This document shows positions 55,125 to 64,000 of a stretch of DNA of 64,000 nucleotides, piece by piece. A model generated the notes under the pieces. The model was not told the origin of the DNA and searched no databases. It worked only from the letters and a program-made list of their open reading frames with translations. This DNA comes from Psococerastis gibbosa (taxonomy: Eukaryota; Arthropoda; Insecta; Psocodea; Psocidae), in the NCBI GenBank assembly GCA_963971405.1, contig OZ020485.1, positions 16,430,001 through 16,494,000 of the forward strand. Direction: 5' to 3'. The first letter of the stretch is position 1; every line of letters begins with the position of its first letter. A program made the translations under genes and the position numbers.

Positions 55125-55245
55125 CGCTTATTCCACCGACGTCAATGGTTCACTATTGACGTGATTGACGTGGTAGCAGACATTAAAGACAGTGTAAAAA
55201 TATCTGCTACCACGTCAATATTAGTGAATTGTGAGGAACTTTTAT
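55125..55245. mobile_element. Foldback element A relative, short
   Basis: GGCGCTTATTCCACCGACG and TGACGTGGTAGCAGACATTA, with the complement TCTGCTACCACGTCAATA. An internally deleted relative of 32939-33339. Confidence 0.7.
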
Positions 55246-55319
55246 CATACTTTATAGTAGCCAGTATCAGATTTTAAAAATTATTTCGCTCCATCGTCCA
55301 GAAAAAAAAAATTGGCGCA

Positions 55320-55438
55320 CTTGAGCGAAAAAACCGGACAAAGCGTTGTCCGGTAAAACATTTATTTTTTTACCGGACAGAGGTACGAAAAACCGGACTG
55401 CCGGTGAAAAACCGGACACCTGGCAACCCTATGCACGT
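55320..55438. mobile_element. Transposon end with CCGGT repeats
   Basis: ACCGGAC occurs four times and the edge reads GGTGTCCGG on the minus strand next to CATAGGGTTGCCA. Probably a hAT-type terminus. The other end was not identified. Confidence 0.4.
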
Positions 55439-55439
55439 A

Positions 55440-56220
55440 TGCAGAAGACCTCAAGGCTCAAGCAAGAAATGTGATGCGGAACCTACCTATAGCCCTATTA
55501 TGGCGATTTGGGATTTTAATATAATACCAGTGGTTTATTTACACCACATTAATTAGGTGTCACTTGACGGTGTTAAATTATGCGCAGGAAATTCAAATTA
55601 ATAAATTATCGAAATACAATTAAATGGTTTCATTGTTTAATAATTGAAGGAAATAATAATAAACATTAAGATGTGGAGGTAGAATTTTAATAATTTGATT
55701 TTGATATTGTATAGCTTCCAAGAAGTCTCAAAAGACTTCAACTTCATTCATTCATTTCACTCCATACGCAGCTGAAGTTCCTATTAGGTAATTGAACTTG
55801 TCTGTAAAAGCTCCTTCCCAGAAATAACGCAACGTAGGCCTATATATTATATAGAATGATAACGCTATATCTCCCAATTCTTAGAATTTCAAAAAGGGTT
55901 TTAATCCAACTACTATAAATACTATAATTTATTGTAGATCAGTAGTAGTAGATGGCTTTCAATAAGAGATCCGGCATTTCTGTTCACATCTGTTATTCGA
56001 ATGAGACCTGTATAATATGACTTCATAATGCACTGAATGAAAATTTGTGTACGGGCGGGCCAATCAAATTTGCGTGAATAGGTTAACATACAGTAGGTTA
56101 AATTCAGAAACATTTTTTCGTAAAATCATCAGTTATTTGCAGTTGCTGGTTGCAGTAATTTCAATAAATTTTGGAGTGTAAAATTTTGATTGCAACCTTT
56201 TTTACTCAAGTACTAAATAA
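55440..56220. other. No recognised feature
   Basis: AT-rich, no frame or repeat family assigned. Confidence 0.4.
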
Positions 56221-56227
56221 TAACTTT

Positions 56228-56392
56228 TTGTTCCATTACTAAGCCAGCCTATATAGCTCTAAAGCCCTCTCTTACAATCAACTAGGAAGGCCTTTCGAAG
56301 CATGACCAGAAAATGTAGCCAGTGTGGGACTCGAACCAATTACATTTCAGGTGAAAGTCAGAGTCCGTATCACTACTCATCATGTCTTGACT
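56228..56392 (-). mobile_element. tRNA-derived SINE, family 1
   Basis: Complement of the SINE with ATTACTAAGCCAGCC, GGGACTCGAACCAATTAC and TTTCAGGTGAAAGTCAGAG. A deletion removes part of the middle. Confidence 0.8.
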
Positions 56393-56861
56393 TAGTTTTC
56401 GTGTCAAAAAATGTAACTCTCGCTTAGCTGAAAATTCTGTTTAAGCTTTAGGACTGGAAAAGAAAAACCGAGGAGACGCCTACCAGCACGACTGGTTACA
56501 ACATGCAACTCCATAAAATATAGGCCTAAGTAAGCTGAACGTTGCAAACCCCATTTACAAAATGGTTAAAATCCTTTGATCCCCATAGACGCTGGGAGAA
56601 GTGACCTTTGCTCATATCTACCATTTCGGGAAATTCCAGTTAAGCCCCCTAAGATTTTCAAAAGATTGCAGATCGCAGCCAGCTCCGAGCACACGGTGTT
56701 TCCATAGTGTTTAAGCAGAGAATTAGACATCACACTGCTTGTTTTTTATTGTTATTTTTATTTAAAATTGTTATTGATTTATTTAATAATGATAATAATG
56801 AACCTTAGTTCTTAGTTTCTTATAGTGGCCCATTGGTCCCTTGTCCAGTGCCAATGAAGTC

Positions 56862-57062
56862 AAGACATGTAGCATAGTGGTACGGACTCTGACTTTCACC
56901 CGAAAGGTTGTTGGTTCGAGTCCCACACTAGCTACATTTTCTGGCCATGCTTCGGAGGGCATGTAAAGCAGGCGGTCCCGGTCCCTAGTCGAGTGTTTAA
57001 GAGAGGGCTTTATAGCCCTAACTCCGCTAGGTTGGCTTAGTAATAGAAACCATAAAAAGTCC
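56862..57062 (+). mobile_element. tRNA-derived SINE, family 1
   Basis: Well-preserved copy: CAAGACATGTAGCATAGTGG, GGTTGTTGGTTCGAGTCCC and CCCTAACTCCGCTAGGTTGG. It faces the minus-strand copy 470 bp to the left. Confidence 0.9.
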
Positions 57063-57149
57063 TCATTTATTTGTATATTTATTGATTTAATGAACGAATC
57101 CATATGGATTTCGGACATTATTGCTGACCTATTTACAGTGGTAGGCTAT

Positions 57150-57985
57150 AAGGAAAGCTTTGTGATGATCGAAATTTTCGATTTCGGGTTTTCATTGGAT
57201 TTACACGTTTTGAGGTCCCAGGAACACCAAAAAATTGGTTTTTACGAAATGTCTGTCTGCCTGACTGTCTGTCTATTTGTTCGTTGATTTGCGGGCAAAC
57301 CTCCCGGTGGATTTTGATGAATTTCGGCAGGTAGGTTCACAAAAATTATTTTTTTATTTTGGGCTAACTCAATGTTGGGGGGTTTTACCCTCGAAAAAAA
57401 AAATGTTTTCTAAAAAATTATATTATTTAAACGATTTTATTTATATTCACATATATACTGTAGTTGTTACTAGTGTAAACAAAATACAATAGGCCACTTA
57501 CCCCTTGATAGATTCCTTCTGGGGGCAATAAAATAGAAAATAAGTTATCATCGGGACGTTCCTATCGACGTTTTCTCAATTCAGGTATGTTTTAGGTGAT
57601 AAATAGAGCAACAAAACCGAAGCATTTGCTTTCCCAAACAAAGTGTAGGTTTTTAATCAAAAAATATTTTTTGAAACAATTATGAGTAATTCATGCCCCA
57701 ATGCATTACATTCCCTACCATTATTACTATGTTTTAATATATATTGGTATGTCCGTTCTAGACAATGCAGTCGCCCCATCGAATAATTCAGTGCTTTGGG
57801 ATAGGGAAAGTTGAGGCAATTTAACCCTAGGGCAATGGTTTGTCATGGACCTCGCCTACTTAGATTATCTTTCTCAGTACCTATAATAATTCATAAATAG
57901 AAAAGCATGTACGCGTTCACTCGTTCCGGTTCCCGGTTCGTACATTGTTCCCGTATGAATTGTTGACCATTGGCCAACTGGTATA
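57150..57985 (+). mobile_element. Dispersed repeat G, third long copy
   Basis: GGAAAGCTTTGTGATGATCG, GTTTTGAGGTCCCAGGAAC, TGTCTGTCTGCCTGACTGTC and GGGCAAACCTCCCGGTGG. More diverged than the other two long copies. Confidence 0.7.
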
Positions 57986-58249
57986 CGTTCACAAGGTCAA
58001 CCTACACCGGCTGCAAGCGATAATATACAAGATGAGAAGAGCTTAACATGCAATGTAACAGACGAAAGCTCATTACTTAACCAAGTACAAGCCTTGCTAT
58101 ACCCAATCGTTACATTACACAATAGTTAAGTCCTCGATAAACCTATAGTACACAAAACTTTCCAAAGTAGCCCCTCAACTTTGCTTTTAACACAGAGGGC
58201 TAATAAGTAACGAGCAGACCAGCAAAGGGTAGGAATAATTGTGTTTCCC

Positions 58250-58935
58250 CAACCTCCACTCACCCCCCCCCCCCGCCCTCCCCTTGCCCACTGCAGCTCT
58301 GCCTTTCGCCCCCAAAATGTCCCTAATTGTCTTCTTTATTAAGAAGGATTACTCGCTCTCTCTGCTCAAAAATATTCTCATTTTGAAATTCTTGAGAATA
58401 TAACGAAGAAGCGCTTTTTGCTGAATGGAAGTCGTTCTTCAGGGAGCCCTTTATTCAGCAATGTAACGAAACGAGCGGTGGAGGGGGGGGGGGGAGAGGC
58501 GGGCCCCTTGTCTTTGCCAAGATTTCCCGCGTTTAAGGAGCCTTTTTTAATAATAATAATAATACGATGTCTTTGGCCTTTCACTGATGCGGAGTTGCCT
58601 TTTATTTAACGTCGTTTCATAACTTGTTATTAATAAATTCAATGACGGGTTTATTAAACGCGGGTCATAAATTAGCAATTAGTTGACTGTTTATATAAGG
58701 TCTTAACAAGAGATTAATTAAACATTGCATCAATAATTTAATTTAAATGAAATATTTGGTTCCTCTAATTATACTCCTTAAACAGCTTAGAAATGAATTT
58801 GTTTTTTTTCACTGGTTCTGTTACCGGGCTCTGTTACATAAACAACTTGACGTAGTGGGTTATTTATACTGCATATCCAAAAATTTCTAAGACTGATCTG
58901 AAGGCTACTAATGGGGTCGAAGGTGGCGGATAGCG
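58250..58935. other. No recognised gene; C and G tracts
   Basis: C run near 58264 and G run near 58483. Short shadow frames only. Confidence 0.4.
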
Positions 58936-58954
58936 AATGGGTGGTGGCTAGCCG

Positions 58955-59160
58955 CCAAGTGGCGTATCCGTAGAAATGATGAGCTTTACGCAACATACCA
59001 AGAACCTACGATAGTAGCCGAAATCAAGAGAGCCCGCATCAGGTGGCTATAGGGTACGTGAAACGAATGCCAGACAATAGGGCTACAAGAGCAGCCTTAC
59101 ACAAGGTGCCCCTAGGAACACGACGAGTGGTGCGACAACGAACCACGGCCAGTTGGTGTT
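58955..59160 (+). pseudogene. LINE C-terminal relic
   Basis: Plus strand: RRNDELYATYQEPTIVAEIK, RARIRWL, a frameshift, then HVKRMPDN and later GTRRVGRQRTT. Matches the NxELYxxYxEPxIVxxIKxxRLRWxGHVxRM pattern of LINE ORFs. Confidence 0.8.
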
Positions 59161-59355
59161 AGTGAAGGCCACACGTCATTTGCATCGAAATGTAGAGGAG
59201 CATTTCCCTTAATTTAACTGATATTTGGTTTTGATCGATATTTCCTGTGCAAAGTTTGTACAAAAAACGCGTAGTGGGGGTACTCCGATTTGACCTTTAG
59301 AGGCATTCGCATGGGGAAAATTTAAATTTGCCTTTCATGAGAAAAGAAAGTGGGA
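59150..59355 (+). repeat. Dispersed repeat H, copy 2
   Basis: TTGGTGTTAGTGAAGGCCAC, CATCGAAATGTAGAGGAGC and GATCGATATTTCCTGTG match 50120-50360. Confidence 0.5.
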
Positions 59356-60478
59356 GCTTCATTTTTTTCATAAGAAAGACTGAACATCGATCCGCTGAAA
59401 TACAATAAATGCAATTTTAAATGCTTTTTGCAAAGTTTTCATTAAATTAGCATCATGACTTGGTAATTGAAATGCATCTGTTCCTCCACTTCCAGCAACT
59501 TTGTGGCCATCGGGTTCAGTTTTGAAGGAAGCTCATTATTAAGTCAAGATACCCGAACTCTGTTTCATTTCTTTTTTAATTAAAGCACAACTTTTATTAC
59601 CTGCGTTACCTCATCATTAAAAAACCCCTTCGTATTCTTATAGCAATAATAATTATTATTATTAGTGTCTGGAACCTACCGTAACATTAAATATGTACGA
59701 AGTACTTAATTCATACAATATCAATTAATGTTAATTACAATACTCATTCAGTAAATAAAGAAATGGTTTGCAACTTGAATACCAGCACTATTTGAAATTG
59801 TTACCAATTCTTATTTTTAATTTTTTAATATTTCTCCTACGTACAGTATATTATTGCGCTATGGCTAAGGCCGATGGATGGTTTTATACAGATTTATACT
59901 CATTTCGGCCATGTTATCTTTCTTTAGAAACTCAAGAATTTATTTATAGCCTACATTTTTATACCTAGCTTTCAAAACAAAAAACAACATAAAAGTCTTA
60001 CTACTGTAGTATTGCAAATTTTCAAATTATGTGTGAATAATTAGTTAATATTGCAATAATTCGCTCTCATGCGTCTATTCAGTAATGTAAAGATGTAAAA
60101 ATAGTCTATTATAAATTTTCTTAATTTTTTCTTTAAAAAAAAAATCGTCATTTTCGCAGGCGGCAATGCCATTATGAACTATGAATATTATGAAACTTAC
60201 AAATATTGTTGCATTATACGGACATTATGAAATATGTCCAAAATTATGTATTTCCCCAAAAAATCAGACAATGAATTGAAGTTAAGTTATAAATTCTTGT
60301 ACAATAAAATACAATACAATATATATTTCCTTTAAATTATACAATACATGTAAAGTATAAGAAAAAATCGTATGTAAAATCGTTTGTAGGGAACAAAAAT
60401 AGGCTGGTGAGTTTAGGGGAAGACCAGCAGTATTTCAGCACTGAAAACACGGCTGCAGTTTGATTTTCATTTGCCCAC
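59356..60478. other. No recognised feature
   Basis: Very AT-rich, no frame or repeat family assigned. Confidence 0.4.
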
Positions 60479-60484
60479 CAAGTC

Positions 60485-60623
60485 CAAGGGCGGATCCAGC
60501 GGAAAATTTAGGGGGGGTTGTATGTAAGTTTGAAAGGTAATTTTTTTTGCTGAAAATTTGAGTTTTATTCAATTTTTTTAATTTTTCCCCTGACCCCCCC
60601 CCCCCCCTGTGGATCCGCCATTG
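60485..60623. mobile_element. hAT-like MITE (GGCGGATCCA type)
   Basis: CAAGGGCGGATCCAGCGG and CTGTGGATCCGCCATTG are inverted ends, with a C run inside. No matching 8-bp duplication. It truncates the minisatellite to its right. Confidence 0.6.
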
Positions 60624-61045
60624 CCTCCAACCCATTTGCTCCAAAGTATCGCGACAGATCTGCTGCCTTTTTGTCACCGTAGAATCTGCCTTTGCGCTTT
60701 AAACCATTTGCTTCAATAAATATTGACAGATCTGCTGAAGAACAGTTGCCGTAGAATCTGCTTTGCCCAGCGACTACCAAACATCTGCTGCAATACTGTC
60801 CCCGTAGAATCTAACTTTGCGCATCAACCCATTTCCTTCAATGTATCTCGACGCATCTGGTGCAACACTGTCCCCGTAGAATCTAACTTTCCACATCAAC
60901 CCATTTGCTTCTATGTATCTCGACGCATCTGGTGCAACACTGTCCCCGTAGAATCTAACTTTCCACATCAACCCATTTCCTTCAATGTATCCCGACGCAT
61001 CTGCTGCAGTACTGTTGCCATTGAACCTGCCTGTGTATATAATGT
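60624..61045 (-). repeat. 72-bp minisatellite with a 24-residue minus-strand repeat
   Basis: Unit marks (GACGCATCTG) at 60850, 60922 and 60994 give exactly 72 bp. The minus strand is open through about four units as RFYGDSVAPDASRYIEANGL, MWKV. After a shortened unit it continues in another frame as RFYGNCSSADLSIFIEANGL and RFYGDKKAADLSRYFGANGL. A CAG acceptor-like site precedes the array at about 61034. No known family is recognised. Confidence 0.75.
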
Positions 61046-61139
61046 AATTAAAACGTTACAAACTTACAATGTAATGGAATGGTCAAACGGTGTTATAAAC
61101 ATGTTCGTATCAAAATGTAAACAAAAAATTTTCTAATGT

Positions 61140-61945
61140 ATGCAACCTCACGAGAAGTAAAACTTTTTTACACTCTTTTTACTTCTTTGCTTTCTTTAAC
61201 AACAATCCTGCCAAGCAGAAACGATTTAGCGCAGTCATACGAAAAGGAAAATTTCCCCGTTTTGCACTGTTGAAAAGTTGAGCCTTCCTCGAAAGATAAA
61301 TTGAAAAATAGCTGATATATTCAAAAATGAGCAGCAGGAAAACTCCTCTCTTGACCCACTTCCTCGACGCAAATTATATATAATCTGCAGTTAACTTCAG
61401 GCTCTACACTCGGGGCCCTTTTTTTATTTTTTTGGAATTTTTCCCGTGAGACTTTTTGAGGTTATGTTACGAAAGCACTTTTTGCCAAATTAAGCGTAAA
61501 GCTCTTCCCTTTTCGTACGTTTATGTCGGAGGAACAGTTGTGTCGTCTTTTAATTCGGCTGTTATAGTAGTTATGTTTAGAAGTTGAACATATTATTTAT
61601 TGTAGCTATAATTTTATTACATTTCATACCAGAATTGCATTTGTACTATTGACTGAAACCCCTCTCAAAAAGGTTTTTAAGAATTTTCTGTGCGTTTCTG
61701 AGTTTTTCTCCCCTCTAGAACCGCCACTGACTTGCACTAGGTTTCTAAATAAAATAAACACAATTTCTATTTACCTTTTGGAGGACACAACGAGATTCCA
61801 GTCTGTGGGTGAAGCAGGCTTTTAAAAGTTTTATTTACCTCCACTTCTTATGTCAGTTGTTTCCAAAGAGGGCCTGTTGTTTGTCTACCCTTTTTTTGAA
61901 GCCTTCCGGCTTTCACCTGGCTTTCTTTAATTGTACTGTCACGCA
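61140..61945. other. No recognised feature
   Basis: AT-rich. No frame or repeat family assigned. Confidence 0.4.
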
Positions 61946-61949
61946 GTTA

Positions 61950-62180
61950 GTACACAAATAGTGCGGTAAAGGCTCGGATTTTCACCAGAACAGGTAATGG
62001 TTCAGCAGGCTGATCATGGCGATTATAATACCGGGGATAATGTAATACCCTCGTATTAAAAATGTAAGCAAGATAATTTTATAATGGAAAGTGCCATTCA
62101 AAATTTGTTTGTTAACAGTTTAATCCCAGGAGTAAGTTAATACCAATTGCCTTGATCACCCTGCAGGTGTTCAAATCAGA
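61950..62180 (+). mobile_element. SINE head split by a MITE
   Basis: GTGCGGTAAAGGCTCGGATT then TTCACCAGAACAGG looks like a worn family 1 SINE head up to the B box (GGTTCA). TGTTCAAATC resumes after the MITE at 62006-62163. Confidence 0.45.
62006..62163. mobile_element. CAG-edged palindromic MITE, copy 3
   Basis: 158 bp, diverged: CAGGCTGATCATGGCG to GCCTTGATCACCCTG, with GGAAAGTGCCATTCAAAAT inside. CAG again at both outer edges. Confidence 0.8.
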
Positions 62181-62754
62181 TCAGGCTGGTCAAGGAACTA
62201 AATATACTGTACATATTGTATTTGATTTCTGCCTCGCACTTGTCTATTGATTAAGACTTTATGGGACTCTTAAGGCTCAATCTGAGTGTCTATTTCATAT
62301 ACCATCAACTTCCCCCTTAGCGTAGCAAATCAACAACTGTCTCACAATCCTGTCAACTCCAATTACATCATGTTAAATGTATACATATTCTGGCAGATTT
62401 TTTGCAGTCTTTATCGTGGTTGGGGCCATCTTACATATACAGTAGCAGCAGCAGGATGCAGTGTTCAGATTGTTCACTTTAACAAGTCACTGCAAGTCAG
62501 ATACTCCAACAGGAAGCATTGCGTTACGTAGATAGACAAGCTATACCGATGGCTCTCGCAAAGATAACAGTAGGGTCTTAACAGCTGACTATTCAGCGAT
62601 TTGCTCGAGTTTAGTGCTAATCAAAACCTCTAAAACAACAGATAGTAATATTTAAAATAGGACTTGTGATGACTCAGGCTGGGGAATCCCCTCCTTCCAA
62701 AATAAACATCTTGGGCCGCTGCACGTGGCGCTTTGAATACGCGTCCTCTTTAAT

Positions 62755-62830
62755 TGAACTTTGACTCAGTGGCTAGAGAGGTTGGTTAGTTATGAGTCTG
62801 AATGTCTATGGTTCGAACATCGACACACCA
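62755..62830 (+). other. tRNA-like sequence
   Basis: CAGTGGCTAGAGAGGTTGG with GGTTCGAACATCG has A- and B-box character, but I could not fold a proper cloverleaf. Probably a SINE head or tRNA pseudogene. Confidence 0.3.
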
Positions 62831-63480
62831 CCATTATTGTGAATGTAATGTTATTGGACGAATGTTGTCTATGGTCTAATTAAATTACTATACATGCATA
62901 TTATAATATTTATTATTGTTTTATCCAGGTTTTGGGGGTTAATCGTTCACGTGTCAGCTCTGCGGCTAGCTAATTGTTCAATTTTAGCAATCTTAAGTAT
63001 AAAATAGTAAAACAACCTATTTTGGAGAGATCCAGGGGTGGGCAATGCCAACGGCTAGCTGCCTCTAAAGTACTACGATAGAACAAAGAATGAATGAGTG
63101 CCTGATATATTTTATTATTATATCCTCTCGTTTTCTTTTGTTTTTTTTTTTTGCAGGAAAAAAATGTAATGTACAAATACTAATTTGTTAACTATTATAG
63201 GTTAGCTCGTAGAGTGACCCTTCGGGACTAAAGCTCACCTAATGTAAAGACGTTTTTCATTTGATATCATTTCAAAGAAATCATCTGATTCAACCTTCAA
63301 GTTTCATTCATTAACAGCAATTAACACCGTGTCTGGAGGCGTACCAGTATTACGCCATTGGAAAATGATAACTCACCCGGGAATTATTGTAACAATTTAA
63401 ATACCGAATTAAAAAAATAAAATAGTAAAAGCAGAACTGAGCCTGTTCTGCAGCAACCTTGGTAGTGTTCACATGGGAAT
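62831..63480. other. No recognised feature
   Basis: No frame, splice pair or repeat family assigned. Confidence 0.4.
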
Positions 63481-63489
63481 AAACTGTTT

Positions 63490-63685
63490 GTTCTATTACT
63501 AAGCCAACCTAGCAGAGTTAGAGCTATAAAGCCCTCTCTTAGACTCAACTGTGAAGGCCCGGGACCGCCTACTTTACGTGCCCTCCGAAGAATGGTCAGA
63601 AAATTTAGCAAGTGTAGGACTCGAACTCGAACTATCGGGTGAAAGTTGGAGTCCGCGCAACTACTGTACATGTCCTGGCCTTGGC
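63490..63685 (-). mobile_element. tRNA-derived SINE, family 1
   Basis: Complement copy: ATTACTAAGCCAACCTAGC, CCCTCCGAAGAATGGTC, GGACTCGAACTCGAAC and TATCGGGTGAAAG. Confidence 0.85.
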
Positions 63686-64000
63686 ACATTTCACTATTCT
63701 CAATCGAAGGTTTCATTCATCAGGTTGCATTCAACAGCAATAAACACTGATTTAAAAACGCCTGACATGATGTCAAAACCAAATACACCAAGTCAAACTC
63801 AAAACTGGAGTAAAGGGAACGGCGCCTTACTGCCTTAGACTTTATCGACGTATAACTGAAGGAATTTCAAATTTAGAGATGGAATATTACGTAGACGGCG
63901 CGAAAGGGAAATTTCCCCAAGGTGCAAACGCTTGGCACTGGTTCAAAATTGTCAGCAGTGTTAATCAAGTCATCTTCATGCAAACATTTTCTGCTGCAAG

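Overview
The window looks like a piece of an AT-rich, repeat-loaded animal genome, most likely an arthropod. I see no bacterial-style operons. The only recognisable host genes are split by spliceosomal introns with GTAAGT/GTGAGT-type donors and CAG acceptors. These genes are fatty acyl-CoA reductases (FARs), a family commonly expanded in tandem in arthropods. Several LINE relics have C-termini of a kind familiar from insect endonuclease/reverse-transcriptase elements. I cannot name the species from sequence alone.

Region 0-13 kb (minus strand) holds two tandem FAR genes. Gene A can be read exon by exon from 12986 down to 6629: six exons, all junctions in phase, about 474 codons, with the Rossmann glycine motif, the YxxxK catalytic motif and most of the FAR C-terminal domain. 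Gene B shows only exons 1 and 2 (1667 to 334) before it runs off the left edge. Both loci carry decayed extra copies of exon 1, and locus A also carries decayed pieces of exon 2, so this is a segmental duplication with repeated exon amplification. The introns are filled with LINE, SINE, Penelope-like and MITE relics.

Region 13-32 kb is a graveyard of interspersed repeats. It has LINE 3' ends on both strands, at least three tRNA-derived SINE families, hAT-like MITEs (one with an exact 8-bp target duplication), a palindromic MITE with CAG at both edges, and a long interspersed repeat of unknown type.

Region 32.9-38.4 kb is the most striking structural block. Four inverted-repeat (foldback) elements lie almost end to end. 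The largest is about 2.9 kb with arms near 0.8-1.4 kb, and both arms carry a decayed cysteine-rich protein tail.

Region 38.9-45.5 kb is a composite repeat: two head-to-tail blocks of a 123-bp satellite with a shared flank, a third satellite block in inverted orientation, and scattered CATAGGAGC hairpins. SINEs in the interior are themselves split by younger insertions with visible target duplications.

Region 46.8-48.0 kb is a 330-bp tandem repeat whose minus strand encodes a defective GIY-YIG endonuclease piece of Penelope type. Region 48-64 kb is again dispersed repeats, plus a 72-bp (24-codon) minisatellite at 60.6-61.0 kb. No tRNA, rRNA, CRISPR or prokaryotic-style feature was found.
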